From Sphingomonas taxi (GTDB taxonomy: Bacteria > Pseudomonadota > Alphaproteobacteria > Sphingomonadales > Sphingomonadaceae): 64,000 nucleotides of DNA. A program made the position numbers and the translations under genes. Location of the stretch: NCBI RefSeq assembly GCF_000764535.1, contig NZ_CP009571.1, forward strand, positions 3,281,001-3,345,000. Reading direction: 5' to 3'. Shown here one piece after another: positions 26,862 through 35,543 of this stretch; within the stretch, counting starts at the first letter, position 1; each line of letters begins with the position of its first letter. The notes below the pieces were generated by a model. That model was given only the letters and a program-made list of their open reading frames with translations. It was not told the origin of the DNA and made no database searches.

Positions 26862-27935
26862 TCAGTCGGTCAGGCCGTGCATCAGCAGCAGCGCGACGAA
26901 GGTCAGCAGCGCCGCCCAGGCGAAGACGAGCAGCGCCGCGGTCCGCCACAGCGCCGAAACCCTGCGCAGCGTATAGGCGCCGCGCAGCTGGCGGTACATG
27001 TGCAGCGGCGGCAGCGCGAACACCGCCAGCACGATCCAGCCACTGCCCAGCCCCGCGACGCCGAGCAGCATCAGCGCGATCACCATCAGCATCATGAAGG
27101 CGAGGCTGTAGGTGACGAAGATCGCATGGTCGTACAGGCCGAAGCGCCGCCGCCACAGGAACAGCAGGGCGACGAACGGCGTCGAGATCGGGATCAGCAG
27201 CCAGCTATATTTGTAGGCGCTTGATTGCAGCTTGTAGAGCGCGAGACCCGGGTTCTTGCTCGCCTTCTGCAATCCATGGTCGAGTTTCCCCCATCCCGTC
27301 TTCGCATTGGTCATTGCGGAGGGGATGTCGCCGGTTTCACCGCCGTTGACACGTTTGAGCGCGGCGATCGCGGTGCGTAGCGAGGCGATGTCCTTGTCGA
27401 CCTGTCCCGTCGGCCTGCCCGCGGCGACCAGCTGCGCGCGCTGCGCCTCCGCTTTGTCGAGCCCCTGCTGCGCCTTCTCGGCACCGCGCGCCAGGCCGAC
27501 GACGTTGCTGTTCATCCGCTCGGGCGTGACCAGTTCGGCGATGTCGCCGCCGAGCGCGCTGATCGTCGCGAACATCAGGAAGACGGTGAACAGGAACAGC
27601 GCGAGCGGCGAGACGAAGCGCGCACGCTCGCCGGCGACGTAGCGGCGGGTGAGGTCGCCGGGCCGCCACAGCAGCATCGGCAGCGTCCGCCAGATCTTGC
27701 CTTCGAAGTGGAAGACGCCGTGCGCGATCTCGTGGCCGATCGCGCCGACGCTGCGATGGACGTGGCCGCTCTGCCCGCAGGCATGGCAATGCGCGCCGAT
27801 CAGCCGCGTCCCGCAATTGAGGCACAGGCCGCTGCCGTGGCCATGGCCCGCGTGTTCGCCCGCATGTGGCTCGACCGCCCGTGCGCCGAGCGCCCCGGTG
27901 ATGAGGTCGCCTGCTGCTGTGATATCCCCCGACAT
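26862..27935 (-). CDS. DUF3667 zinc-ribbon membrane protein
   Basis: A 357-residue membrane protein. The N-terminal third carries a zinc ribbon (CLNCGTRLIGAHCHACG), followed by the DUF3667 core DLTRRYVAGERARFVSPLALFLF. About five membrane helices are predicted, with a charged helical region of about 100 residues (coiled-coil-like, LVAAGRPTGQVDKDIASLRT) between the first and the rest. Function unknown. The ATG at 27935 is 46 bp from the start of the divergent proA gene. The stop is 9 bp past that of the convergent ligase. Confidence 0.82.
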   Translation of the reverse strand: MSGDITAAGDLITGALGARAVEPHAGEHAGHGHGSGLCLNCGTRLIGAHCHACGQSGHVHRSVGAIGHEIAHGVFHFEGKIWRTLPMLLWRPGDLTRRYVAGERARFVSPLALFLFTVFLMFATISALGGDIAELVTPERMNSNVVGLARGAEKAQQGLDKAEAQRAQLVAAGRPTGQVDKDIASLRTAIAALKRVNGGETGDIPSAMTNAKTGWGKLDHGLQKASKNPGLALYKLQSSAYKYSWLLIPISTPFVALLFLWRRRFGLYDHAIFVTYSLAFMMLMVIALMLLGVAGLGSGWIVLAVFALPPLHMYRQLRGAYTLRRVSALWRTAALLVFAWAALLTFVALLLMHGLTD

Positions 27936-27981
27936 GGCATGGACGTAGCAAGAGTGCGATCGTGGCGCGAGAGGGGAGATC

Positions 27982-29259
27982 GTGGTAACGAAGCTTATGG
28001 CCGACGCAGAGAATCCGACCGAATTGATCGCCGAGATGGGGCGGCGCGCCCGCATCGCCGCCGCCACGCTGGCGGGGATGCCGACCGCCGCCAAGGCCGC
28101 CGGGCTGCGCGCTGCCGCGGCGGCGCTGCGTTCCGCGGAGACGGCGATCCTCGCCGCCAACGCGCGCGACATGGCGGCGGGCGAGGCGCGCGGCCTTTCG
28201 GCGGCGCTGCTCGACCGGCTGAAGCTCGACGCGGGGCGGATCGCCGGCATGGCCGCGGGGGTCGAGGCGGTGGCGGGGCTCGCCGATCCGGTCGGGCAGG
28301 TGATCGACCGCAGCGAGCGGCCTAACGGCCTGCAACTCAGCCGCGTCCGGGTGCCGATCGGGGTGATCGGTATCATCTACGAATCGCGCCCCAACGTCAC
28401 CGCCGACGCCGCGGCGCTGTGCGTGATGGCGGGCAATGCCGCGATCCTGCGCGGCGGATCGGAGGCGGTGCACAGTAACCGGGCGATCCATGCGGCGCTC
28501 GCGGCGGGCTTCGCCGCGGCGGGGCTGCCGGCGGATGCGGCGCAACTGGTGCCGGTCACCGATCGCGCCGCGGTCGGCGCGATGCTGGCGGCGGAGGGCG
28601 CGATCGACCTCGTCGTACCGCGCGGCGGCAAGAGCCTCGTCGCGCGCGTCCAGGCGGAGGCGCGGGTGCCGGTGCTCGCGCATCTCGACGGCATCAACCA
28701 CGTCTATGTCGACGGCTCCGCCGATCCGGCGATGGCGCGAACGATCGTCGTCAACGCCAAGATGCGCCGCACCGGCATCTGCGGCGCGATGGAGACTTTG
28801 CTGATCGACCGGGACTTCGCCGCGCCGGTCGACTTGGTCGAGGCGTTGCAGGAGGCGGGGTGCGAGGTGCGCGGTGATCCGGTCGAGGCCTCGATCGGCG
28901 AGATCGTCAAACCGGCGGATGCGGCGGACTGGGACACCGAATATCTCGATGCGATCGCCTCGGTTGCCCTGGTCGACGGTGTCGAGGGCGCGATGGCGCA
29001 TATCGCCCGCCACGGCTCGCACCATACCGACGCGATCGTCGCCGGGGATGCCGCGGTCGCCGAACGCTTCCTTGCCGAGGTCGACAGCGCGATCGTGCTG
29101 TGGAACGCCTCGACGCAATTTGCCGACGGCGGCGAGTTCGGCCTCGGCGCGGAGATCGGCATCGCCACCGGTCGCCTCCACGCCCGCGGGCCGGTCGCGC
29201 TGGAGGGGCTGACGACCTACAAATGGATCGGGCGGGGGACGGGGCAGGTGCGCGGTTGA
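27982..29259 (+). CDS. proA: Gamma-glutamyl phosphate reductase
   Basis: Second step of proline synthesis: NADPH-dependent reduction of glutamyl-5-phosphate to the semialdehyde. 425 residues, normal length. Visible motifs include [34 protein letters not shown], the catalytic Cys in [13 protein letters not shown] and the C-terminal [19 protein letters not shown]. The GTG at 27982 follows GAGGGGAG; an ATG at 27997 is the alternative. proB is not adjacent. A toxin-antitoxin pair separates proA from nadD downstream. Confidence 0.95.
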   Translation: MVTKLMADAENPTELIAEMGRRARIAAATLAGMPTAAKAAGLRAAAAALRSAETAILAANARDMAAGEARGLSAALLDRLKLDAGRIAGMAAGVEAVAGLADPVGQVIDRSERPNGLQLSRVRVPIGVIGIIYESRPNVTADAAALCVMAGNAAILRGGSEAVHSNRAIHAALAAGFAAAGLPADAAQLVPVTDRAAVGAMLAAEGAIDLVVPRGGKSLVARVQAEARVPVLAHLDGINHVYVDGSADPAMARTIVVNAKMRRTGICGAMETLLIDRDFAAPVDLVEALQEAGCEVRGDPVEASIGEIVKPADAADWDTEYLDAIASVALVDGVEGAMAHIARHGSHHTDAIVAGDAAVAERFLAEVDSAIVLWNASTQFADGGEFGLGAEIGIATGRLHARGPVALEGLTTYKWIGRGTGQVRG

Positions 29260-29284
29260 TCTCACCGCCCACAGGGCATAGCTT
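29256..29284 (+). promoter_or_regulatory. Candidate promoter of the toxin-antitoxin pair
   Basis: TTGATC (29256-29261) overlaps the proA stop and is followed by 17 bases and TAGCTT (29279-29284). A start site about 7 bases further would fall on the antitoxin ATG at 29291. That gene has no visible Shine-Dalgarno sequence, so a leaderless message is possible. The -10 match is only fair. Confidence 0.35.
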
Positions 29285-29290
29285 GTGATC

Positions 29291-29545
29291 ATGGACCCGC
29301 GGTCGATCATCCCGCTTGATATGGACGAGTCGCTGCGAACCGCGTTGCACGCCGCTGCGGCATGGCGGCATATGTCCGTCGACGATTATCTGCGCGATGT
29401 GATCGGCACGGCAGTGCGGATGGATACCGAGCTTGCCGCGTTCGTGCAGGAGGGCATCGACTCCGCGGATCGTGGCGAGCTCATCAGCCAGGACGAAATG
29501 GAAGCCTGGTTCGAGGCGCGATACCGGTCCGCCGCCGCCGAATGA
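29291..29545 (+). CDS. Antitoxin of a ParD/RHH-like type II toxin-antitoxin pair
   Basis: An 84-residue acidic protein. The N-terminal part [32 protein letters not shown] resembles a ribbon-helix-helix strand plus helix. The C-terminal tail [18 protein letters not shown] is the toxin-binding type seen in ParD/CopG-like antitoxins. It overlaps the downstream ParE-type toxin (ATGA). A GTG at 29285 is an alternative start. It is expected to neutralise the toxin and autorepress the operon, by family analogy. Confidence 0.82.
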   Translation: MDPRSIIPLDMDESLRTALHAAAAWRHMSVDDYLRDVIGTAVRMDTELAAFVQEGIDSADRGELISQDEMEAWFEARYRSAAAE

Positions 29546-29826
29546 GCGCGGCATCCTGGACACGCCGTGCGAAGGCTGATCTGGCACGTGCGGACGATTA
29601 CTATAGGACGATCGATCCGCGTCATGCCTATCGCATCGGTCAGGCGGCAATCGCCGCGGCGCGGTTTCTCGCAGACTATCCGTATGCGGGCAGCGTCCTT
29701 GGCGGTCCTTCCCGCAAATGGCGGATCAAGCATACGGATTACCTTTTGATCTATCGAGTGACGGACGACGGCGTCGAAATCGTAAGAATGCGGCATGCCC
29801 ATGAGAACTGGCGCACCGATCCTTGA
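29542..29826 (+). CDS. RelE/ParE-family toxin
   Basis: A 94-residue toxin of the RelE/ParE fold. [28 protein letters not shown] is the N-terminal helical hairpin; [24 protein letters not shown] with [11 protein letters not shown] is the C-terminal sheet. The R...YLIYRV and RxxHxxxxW pattern is typical of the ParE branch, whose members inhibit gyrase. The start overlaps the antitoxin stop and the stop overlaps the TTG start of nadD. Base composition is slightly lower in GC than neighbours in the central part. Confidence 0.87.
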   Translation: MSAASWTRRAKADLARADDYYRTIDPRHAYRIGQAAIAAARFLADYPYAGSVLGGPSRKWRIKHTDYLLIYRVTDDGVEIVRMRHAHENWRTDP

Positions 29827-30443
29827 CCCCCACCGGCATTCTCGGCGGGTCGTTCAACCCCGCGCATCGCGGGCATCGTGCGATCACGCTCGCCGCGATC
29901 CGCGCGCTCGATCTCGACGAGGCCTGGTGGCTGGTGTCGCCGGGCAATCCGCTGAAGGACGGGGTCGGCGACATGGCGCCGCTCGCGATGCGGCTCGCCT
30001 CGGCGAAGCGGCAGGCGCGGCGTGCGCCGATCCGCGCGACCGATATCGAGGCGCGGCTGCACACCCGCTACACGCTCGACACGTTGCGCAAATTGCAGCG
30101 CCGCTACCCGCGTCGGCAGTTCATCTGGCTGATGGGCGCGGACAATCTGGCGCAATTCCATCGCTGGCGCGGCTGGCGCGAGATCGCGCGTACGATGCCG
30201 ATTGCGGTGATCGCGCGTCCGGGGTATGAGCGGGCTGCCCGGGCGAGTGTCGCCATGGGTTGGCTGCGACGCTTCCAACGGCCCGCAAGCCACGCGAAGC
30301 ATTGGACGATGTGGAGATTGCCGGCACTCGTGCTGTTGCGCTTCCGCCCCGACCCTACCTCCGCTACCGCGGCCCGTGCGGCCGATCCCGACTGGCACCG
30401 GCGCCACCCGGCCCAGCAACCCAGGAGTCCCCTTGGCGACTAA
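29823..30443 (+). CDS. nadD: Nicotinate-nucleotide adenylyltransferase
   Basis: Adds AMP to nicotinate mononucleotide in NAD synthesis. 206 residues. The nucleotidyltransferase signature is [14 protein letters not shown] (HxGH), with [10 protein letters not shown] and [16 protein letters not shown] following. The usual C-terminal ISSTxIR motif is degenerate (TSATAAR), as often in this order. The start is a TTG overlapping the toxin stop; no better in-frame start precedes the GILGGSF strand. It is followed by rsfS, which overlaps its last 11 bases. Confidence 0.92.
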   Translation: MTPTGILGGSFNPAHRGHRAITLAAIRALDLDEAWWLVSPGNPLKDGVGDMAPLAMRLASAKRQARRAPIRATDIEARLHTRYTLDTLRKLQRRYPRRQFIWLMGADNLAQFHRWRGWREIARTMPIAVIARPGYERAARASVAMGWLRRFQRPASHAKHWTMWRLPALVLLRFRPDPTSATAARAADPDWHRRHPAQQPRSPLGD

Positions 30444-30858
30444 CCCCCAAGCCGTGCGTCCGGCCGACCCGGCCGAAGTCGACGCGCTGCACCGGCTGAT
30501 CATGGCGTCTCTCGAAGACGATCAGGCCGAGGACGTGATCACCATTCCGCTCGCCGGCAAGTCGACGATCGCCGATCATATGGTGATCGCCAGCGGCCGT
30601 TCGACGCGTCAGGTCGCCTCGATGGCGAACAAGCTCGCCGAGAAGATCAAGGCCGAATTCAAGCGCAGCGTGCGGATCGAAGGCCTGCAGACCGCCGACT
30701 GGGTGCTGATCGACGCGAACGACGTCGTCGTCCACCTGTTCCGGCCCGAGGTGCGCACCTTCTACAATCTGGAACGGATGTGGCAGTTCGGCGATACCGT
30801 GTCGTCGTCGCTGAAGCCGCTGCCCGTTCCCCCCGCCGCTTCGACGCCCGAGGCCTGA
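30433..30858 (+). CDS. rsfS: Ribosomal silencing factor RsfS
   Basis: Binds ribosomal protein uL14 and blocks subunit joining under nutrient stress. About 141 residues. Family motifs are DDQAEDVITIPLAGKSTIADHMVIASGRSTRQV and ADWVLIDANDVVVHLFRPEVRTFYNLE. The TTG at 30433 has AGGAG 5 bases upstream and overlaps the end of nadD; no upstream ATG fits. It lies in the conserved nadD-rsfS-rlmH order. Confidence 0.93.
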   Translation: MATNPQAVRPADPAEVDALHRLIMASLEDDQAEDVITIPLAGKSTIADHMVIASGRSTRQVASMANKLAEKIKAEFKRSVRIEGLQTADWVLIDANDVVVHLFRPEVRTFYNLERMWQFGDTVSSSLKPLPVPPAASTPEA

Positions 30859-30874
30859 CATCCTTCTGCATGTC

Positions 30875-31282
30875 GTGGCGCGCGGACGGATCGGACGTTC
30901 GCCCGAGGCCGAGCTGGTCGCGCGCTACCTCAAGCGGATCATCTGGCCGACGCGCGTCACCGAGCTGCCCGACACCGGCGGCAAGCTGCCCGCGCTCGAG
31001 CCGCAGACGGTCCGCGTGCTGCTCGACGAAAAGGGCGAAGTGCTGGGGTCGCTCGACTTCGCGCGCCGGCTGGAGCGCTGGCGCGACACCGGCACGCGCG
31101 AGGTCCGCTTCCTGATCGGCGCGGCGGATGGCTTCGGCGATGCCGAGCGCGCCGAGGCGGACCTGTTGCTGTCGTTCGGGCGCGCAACCTGGCCGCATAT
31201 GCTCGCGCGGGCGATGCTGGCGGAGCAATTGTTCCGCGCGACGTCGATCCTCGCGGGGCATCCGTACCACCGGGAGGGGTGA
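30875..31282 (+). CDS. rlmH: 23S rRNA pseudouridine(1915) N3-methyltransferase
   Basis: Methylates pseudouridine 1915 of 23S rRNA as a SPOUT-fold dimer. Key segments are VLLDEKGEVLGSLDFARRL, FLIGAADGFGDAERA and the C-terminal SFGRATWPHMLARAMLAEQLFRA. The first canonical start is the GTG at 30875, but it cuts off the expected first strand. Codons 30860-30874 read ILLHV in frame, exactly the family N-terminus. The true start may be a rare ATC (30860) or CTG (30866). The stop overlaps the next gene (TGATG). Confidence 0.92.
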   Translation: MARGRIGRSPEAELVARYLKRIIWPTRVTELPDTGGKLPALEPQTVRVLLDEKGEVLGSLDFARRLERWRDTGTREVRFLIGAADGFGDAERAEADLLLSFGRATWPHMLARAMLAEQLFRATSILAGHPYHREG

Positions 31283-32496
31283 TGGCCGCGTCGCTGTCAT
31301 CCCGCCGCGACGGGAGGGCGTCGAGAGCGCCGGAAGGGGGCAGGCGGATCGCTTTGTGGTGCCTCGCGCTGCTCGCGCTCGCGCTTCCCGCGCAGGGCCA
31401 GACCCTCACCGACCAACGCCAGCGCCTCGCCGCTGCCCGGCGCGACGCCACGCTCGCCGCACGCCGCGCCGACGATCTCGCCCGCGATGCCGCCGCCGAA
31501 CGCGACGCCGCCGACAAGGCACGCGCCGAGGAGGCCGCGCTGACCGCCCGCGTCGCCGCCGCCGAAGCGACCCTCGCCGCCGCTCGTGCCCGGCAGGCGA
31601 TCGTCGCGCGGCTGCTCGCCGACCAGCAGGGCCGCCTCGCCGCGCAGCAGCAACCCGTCGCGCGACTGCTCGCCGCGCTGACCGCGCTCGCCCGCCGCCC
31701 CGCGCTGGTGGCGATCGCCCAGCCCGGCTCGGTCGACGATCTCGTCCACGTCCGCGCGGTGCTCGGCGGCGCGCTGCCCGTGGTCCGGGCGCGTACCGAC
31801 GCGGTGCGTCAGGCGATCGCGCGCACCCGCGCCTTGCAGGCCGACGCCGCGCTCGCCGCCAAGGCGTTGCGCGACGGGCGCGTGCGGCTCGAAGCCGATC
31901 GCACCGCGCTCGCCCGCCTCGAGGCGACGCACCGGCAGCGTAGCGAGACGCTCGGCCGCACCGCGATGAGCGAATCGGACCGCGCGCTGGCGCTCGGCGA
32001 GCGCGCCCGCGATCTCGTCGATTCGCTCGGCGCCGGCGATGTCGCGCGCGTCCGCGCCGCCGATCTCGCCGCGCTGCCGGGGCCGCTGCCGCGCCCGCTC
32101 GCCCCGGGCAGCATCGCGCCGGCACCCGCCCCCGGCGTCTATCGGCTGCCGGTGCGCGGTCGGCTCGTCACCGGGCTCGACGAGATATCCGACGCCGGCG
32201 TCCGCGCGCGCGGCCTGACCTTCGCCGTCGCCGCCGATGCGCCGGTAATCGCGCCGGCGGGCGGCATCGTCCGTTATGCCCGCGCCTTCCGCGGCTATCG
32301 CGGCATCGTCATCATCGATCATGGCGACGGCTGGACCAGCCTCGTCACCGGCCTCGGCGCAACCCGCGTCCGGGCCGGCCAGCGCGTCGCCGCGGGCATG
32401 CCGCTCGGTCGCGCCGCCGCCGGCGAGGCGCCGCAAATCACCGTCGAGCTGCGCCGCCGCGGCCGGCCGATGGACATCGCCGCGCTGCTCGGCTGA
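31282..32496 (+). CDS. EnvC-like murein hydrolase activator (degenerate LytM)
   Basis: A 404-residue periplasmic protein. A signal segment (LWCLALLALALPAQG) is followed by a long Ala/Arg-rich coiled coil (about 40-250) and a C-terminal M23/LytM domain (about 285-404). The domain keeps VIIDHGDGWTSLVTGLG and ITVELRRRGRP but lacks the full zinc-ligand set, the EnvC-type arrangement of a non-catalytic amidase activator for cell division. It overlaps rlmH by one base and precedes ctpA, a conserved alphaproteobacterial order. Confidence 0.88.
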   Translation: MAASLSSRRDGRASRAPEGGRRIALWCLALLALALPAQGQTLTDQRQRLAAARRDATLAARRADDLARDAAAERDAADKARAEEAALTARVAAAEATLAAARARQAIVARLLADQQGRLAAQQQPVARLLAALTALARRPALVAIAQPGSVDDLVHVRAVLGGALPVVRARTDAVRQAIARTRALQADAALAAKALRDGRVRLEADRTALARLEATHRQRSETLGRTAMSESDRALALGERARDLVDSLGAGDVARVRAADLAALPGPLPRPLAPGSIAPAPAPGVYRLPVRGRLVTGLDEISDAGVRARGLTFAVAADAPVIAPAGGIVRYARAFRGYRGIVIIDHGDGWTSLVTGLGATRVRAGQRVAAGMPLGRAAAGEAPQITVELRRRGRPMDIAALLG

Positions 32497-32595
32497 GCCG
32501 GCCGCGAAGTCAGCCTGCATTCAGCCGCGCTGCGCTTTGCTCCGGCCCGAGAATGCGGCTAAACGAGCCCAGTCTCTCCGCCTTCAGGATGTTCG

Positions 32596-33960
32596 ATGGC
32601 CCGTCCGCTACTTACCGCGACTGCACTCCTCGGCTCGCTGTCCCTCATCCCGCTCGCGACGCAGGCGATGGCCGCGGTCGACACCGATACCTATCGCGAA
32701 TTTGACCAGTTCCTCGACGTCTTCAACCGGATCAAGTCGGACTATGTCGACAAGGTCGACGACCAGAAGCTGATCAAGGGCGCGATCCAGGGCATGCTCG
32801 CCAGCCTCGATCCGCATTCGAGCTACGTCGACGCGCTCGACTATGACAATCTGCGCATCCAGACCGAGGGCAATTACGGCGGCCTCGGCCTCACCGTCCA
32901 GATGGAGGACGGCGCGGTCAAGGTCGTTGCGCCGCAGGAAGATGCGCCCGCGCAGCGCGCCGGCGTCAAGTCGGGCGATTACATCACCCATATCGACGGC
33001 AAGCTGATCTACGGCGAGACGCTCGACGAGGCGGTGGCGCTGATGCGCGGCAAGCCGGGCACCAAGATCAGCCTGACGCTGGTGCGGCCCGGCCAGACCA
33101 AGCCGGTCGAGGTGACGATGAACCGCGAGGTGATCGTCCAGAAGCCGGTGAAATGGGAAGTCCGCGGCGACGTCGGCTACGTCAACATCAACACCTTCTC
33201 GGAAAGCACCGGCGCCGACACCCGCGCCGCGATCATGGCGATCGACAAGAGCCTCGGCCACCGCCCCCTCGGCTATGTCGTCGACCTGCGCGACAATGGC
33301 GGTGGCCTGCTGACGCAGGCGATCGCGGTCAGCGACGCCTTCCTCGATCACGGCGAGATCGTCTCACAGCGCGGGCGAGAAAAGAGCGACATTGAACGCT
33401 ATTTCGCCAAGCCCGGCGACGACGCGCACGGCCTGCCGGTCGTCGTGCTGACCAACCCCGGCACCGCCTCCGCCTCGGAGATCGTCGCCGGCGCGTTGCA
33501 GGACCATCACCGCGCGCTGGTGATGGGCGAGCGCAGCTTCGGCAAGGGTTCGGTGCAGACGCTGCTGCCGCTCGGTCCGCAGACCGCGCTGCGCCTCACC
33601 ACCGCGCGCTATTATACGCCGTCGGGGCGCAGCGTGCAGGAGGGCGGGATCGAGCCCGACATCAAGGTGCCGCAGATCAGCGACCCCGATTTCAAGTCGC
33701 GCCCGGTGTTCCGCGAGGCCGATTTGCGCCGCCATCTGATCAACGAGGTCAAGGCGGACAACAAGATCCTCGAGGAGGACACCAAGGACGATCCGCGCTT
33801 CGCGATGACCGCCGACCAGCTCAAGAAGCAGGGCATCGACGATTTCCAGCTCTATTATGCGCTGAAGACCGTGGCGCGACTCGGCGGCCCGGCGCAGGTC
33901 GCCGCGGCGACCAAGCCCCGCCCGATCCCGGCTGCGACGCCGACCCCGCCGGCGAAGTGA
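32596..33960 (+). CDS. ctpA: S41-family carboxy-terminal processing protease
   Basis: A 454-residue periplasmic serine protease with signal peptide (LLGSLSLIPLATQAMA). An N-terminal helical segment FNRIKSDYVDKVDDQKLIKGAIQGML is followed by a PDZ domain (about 85-170) and the S41 core. The Ser/Lys dyad is predicted as S292 (TASASE) and K317 (FGKGSVQT), spaced 25 residues as in other CTPs. It probably trims cell-wall enzymes or lipoproteins. The last 20 residues are a Pro/Ala tail. The gene follows the EnvC-like gene by 99 bp. Confidence 0.95.
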   Translation: MARPLLTATALLGSLSLIPLATQAMAAVDTDTYREFDQFLDVFNRIKSDYVDKVDDQKLIKGAIQGMLASLDPHSSYVDALDYDNLRIQTEGNYGGLGLTVQMEDGAVKVVAPQEDAPAQRAGVKSGDYITHIDGKLIYGETLDEAVALMRGKPGTKISLTLVRPGQTKPVEVTMNREVIVQKPVKWEVRGDVGYVNINTFSESTGADTRAAIMAIDKSLGHRPLGYVVDLRDNGGGLLTQAIAVSDAFLDHGEIVSQRGREKSDIERYFAKPGDDAHGLPVVVLTNPGTASASEIVAGALQDHHRALVMGERSFGKGSVQTLLPLGPQTALRLTTARYYTPSGRSVQEGGIEPDIKVPQISDPDFKSRPVFREADLRRHLINEVKADNKILEEDTKDDPRFAMTADQLKKQGIDDFQLYYALKTVARLGGPAQVAAATKPRPIPAATPTPPAK

Positions 33961-33967
33961 GGGCGGA

Positions 33968-34450
33968 ATGACCCGTAACGAGCGCCTCGCCCGCTGGATC
34001 GCGCTGCTGCTGCCTGCGGCGCTGCTCGCCGGCGCGTGGGGCTCGCAGCTGGTCGGGCATCTCTACCCGTGCGAGATGTGCCATTGGCAGCGCTGGCCGC
34101 ATTATGCCGCGCTGCCCTTCGCTTTGCTCGCCTTCGTCGTGCCGCAGCGGAGTATCGCCAAGGCGTTCGTCATCGTCGCCGCGCTGCTGATCGCGGTGTC
34201 GGGCGCGATCGGCGTCGCGCATGCCGGGGTCGAATATCATTGGTGGAACGGCTTCACCGCCTGCACCCAGACGGTCGACCTGCGCGGCCTCGGACCCGAC
34301 GCGCGGCTGGCGGCGTTGATGAAGGCGCCGGTGATCCGCTGCGACGTCGCGCAATGGAGCCTCGGCGGGATTTCGCTCGCCGGCTTCAACGCGATCCTTT
34401 CGCTTGGCGGCGCCGGTCTTATCTTGTGGCTGATGAGGAAAGCGCGATGA
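33968..34450 (+). CDS. dsbB: Disulfide bond formation protein DsbB
   Basis: A 160-residue inner-membrane protein with four helices that reoxidises DsbA and passes electrons to quinone. The first cysteine pair is C35-C38 (LYPCEMCHWQRWPH), the second C99 and C125 in the periplasmic loop. It starts 7 bp after ctpA and its stop overlaps the coq7 ATG (ATGA). Two DsbA-like proteins are encoded near 46-47 kb. Confidence 0.92.
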   Translation: MTRNERLARWIALLLPAALLAGAWGSQLVGHLYPCEMCHWQRWPHYAALPFALLAFVVPQRSIAKAFVIVAALLIAVSGAIGVAHAGVEYHWWNGFTACTQTVDLRGLGPDARLAALMKAPVIRCDVAQWSLGGISLAGFNAILSLGGAGLILWLMRKAR

Positions 34451-35007
34451 CGGCAGAGACCCCGCAGCCCGCCCGCCGGTGGAAGCCCGGCGACCGGCGC
34501 GAACCGACCGAGGCGATGATCCGCGTCGATCAGGCCGGCGAATTCGGCGCGATCCGCATCTATGCGGGTCAGCTCGCGGTGTTCGGCGATCGTCATCCGG
34601 CGAGCCGCGCGATCCACCATATGGCGAGCCAGGAGGAACGCCACCGCGCTTTCTTCGACGATCTGATCGTCAAGCGCGGCGTCCGCCCGACGCTGCTCCA
34701 GCCGATCTGGGACAAGGCGGGGTTCGCGCTCGGCGCGATCACCGCGGCGATCAGCCCCAATGCGGCGATGGCCTGCACCGCGGCGGTCGAAACCGTGATC
34801 GACACCCATTATCAGGAGCAGCTCGACGAACTCGGCGCGAGCGAGCCCGAGCTGACCGAGGCGATCCGCGACTTCCAGGCGGAAGAGCTGGAGCATCGCG
34901 ACCATGCGCTCGCCGCGGGCGCCGAGAATGCCATCGCCTATCCGGTGCTGAGCGGGCTGATCCGGCTCGGTACGCAGGCGGTGATCGCCGCGGCGAAGCG
35001 GATTTGA
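34447..35007 (+). CDS. coq7: Demethoxyubiquinone hydroxylase (COQ7 family)
   Basis: A 186-residue di-iron hydroxylase of ubiquinone synthesis that converts demethoxyubiquinol to 5-hydroxyubiquinol. Iron-ligand segments are RVDQAGEFGAIRIY, HHMASQEERHRAFF, TAAVETVIDTHYQEQ and QAEELEHRDHAL, giving the Glu/His set of the ferritin-like fold. It is coupled to dsbB by an ATGA overlap. The first 18 residues are a polar extension. Confidence 0.95.
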   Translation: MTAETPQPARRWKPGDRREPTEAMIRVDQAGEFGAIRIYAGQLAVFGDRHPASRAIHHMASQEERHRAFFDDLIVKRGVRPTLLQPIWDKAGFALGAITAAISPNAAMACTAAVETVIDTHYQEQLDELGASEPELTEAIRDFQAEELEHRDHALAAGAENAIAYPVLSGLIRLGTQAVIAAAKRI

Positions 35008-35018
35008 GAGGAAGACCC

Positions 35019-35501
35019 ATGCGTAGGATCATCGCCACCGCCCTGTTGCTGACCGCCGCCGCGGCGCCGGCCCAGCAGGCGACGCCCGGCGCGGCGCAGG
35101 TGACGTCGACCCCCGCCGGCCCCGCCGCCGCCAAGCCGGTGGTGATCGCCACCCCGGGCGAGGTCGCCAAGCGCGCACCGGTCAACGGCGTTCTCGTTCT
35201 CTATGGCAACGAACGCTGCCCGACCAACAACGACGGACAGGAGATCGTGATCTGCGAACGGCGCAGCGCGCGCGAGCAATATCGCGTCCCCAAGGAGCTG
35301 CGCGAATTCCAGGTGACGCCGCAGAACGAAAGCTGGGCGGCGCGCGCGCAGGGCACGCTCGACGCGGGCGTCGGCGTCAACGGCACGGGCAGCTGCTCGA
35401 CGGTCGGCGCGAGCGGCCAGACCGGCTGCTTCCTCCAGAACGCCCGCGCCGCGCGCAAGGAGAATCAGGCACGCAAGGCCGAAGAGGCGCGCGTCCCGTG
35501 A
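35019..35501 (+). CDS. Secreted hypothetical protein with conserved cysteines
   Basis: A 160-residue exported protein of unknown function. A signal peptide (IIATALLLTAAAAPAQQ) is followed by a Pro/Ala linker. A compact core contains four cysteines (NERCPTNNDGQEIVICERR and GSCSTVGASGQTGCFLQNAR), likely two disulfides, and a charged tail. The pattern NERCPTxxDGxEIVVC is one I associate with small periplasmic proteins of Sphingomonadales. It lies 11 bp downstream of coq7 after a GAGAGGAAG ribosome site. Confidence 0.75.
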   Translation: MRRIIATALLLTAAAAPAQQATPGAAQVTSTPAGPAAAKPVVIATPGEVAKRAPVNGVLVLYGNERCPTNNDGQEIVICERRSAREQYRVPKELREFQVTPQNESWAARAQGTLDAGVGVNGTGSCSTVGASGQTGCFLQNARAARKENQARKAEEARVP

Positions 35502-35543
35502 TGACCCGCCGGTCGCAGCGGTAACGACGGCATCACGCCGCCC

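Noticed and set aside
25099..27156. Long minus-strand open frame (685 codons) opposite the acyl-CoA ligase
   Set aside because: The ligase carries all ANL motifs on the plus strand; the antisense reading has none and begins inside the DUF3667 gene.
26862..28376. Longer start for the DUF3667 gene running into proA
   Set aside because: The extension is antisense to proA. The ATG at 27935 gives a sensible N-terminus before the zinc ribbon.
32540..32580. Possible promoter TTTGCT-N17-CTAAAC before ctpA
   Set aside because: Both boxes are weak and ctpA is likely read from the upstream operon, so it was not listed as a feature.
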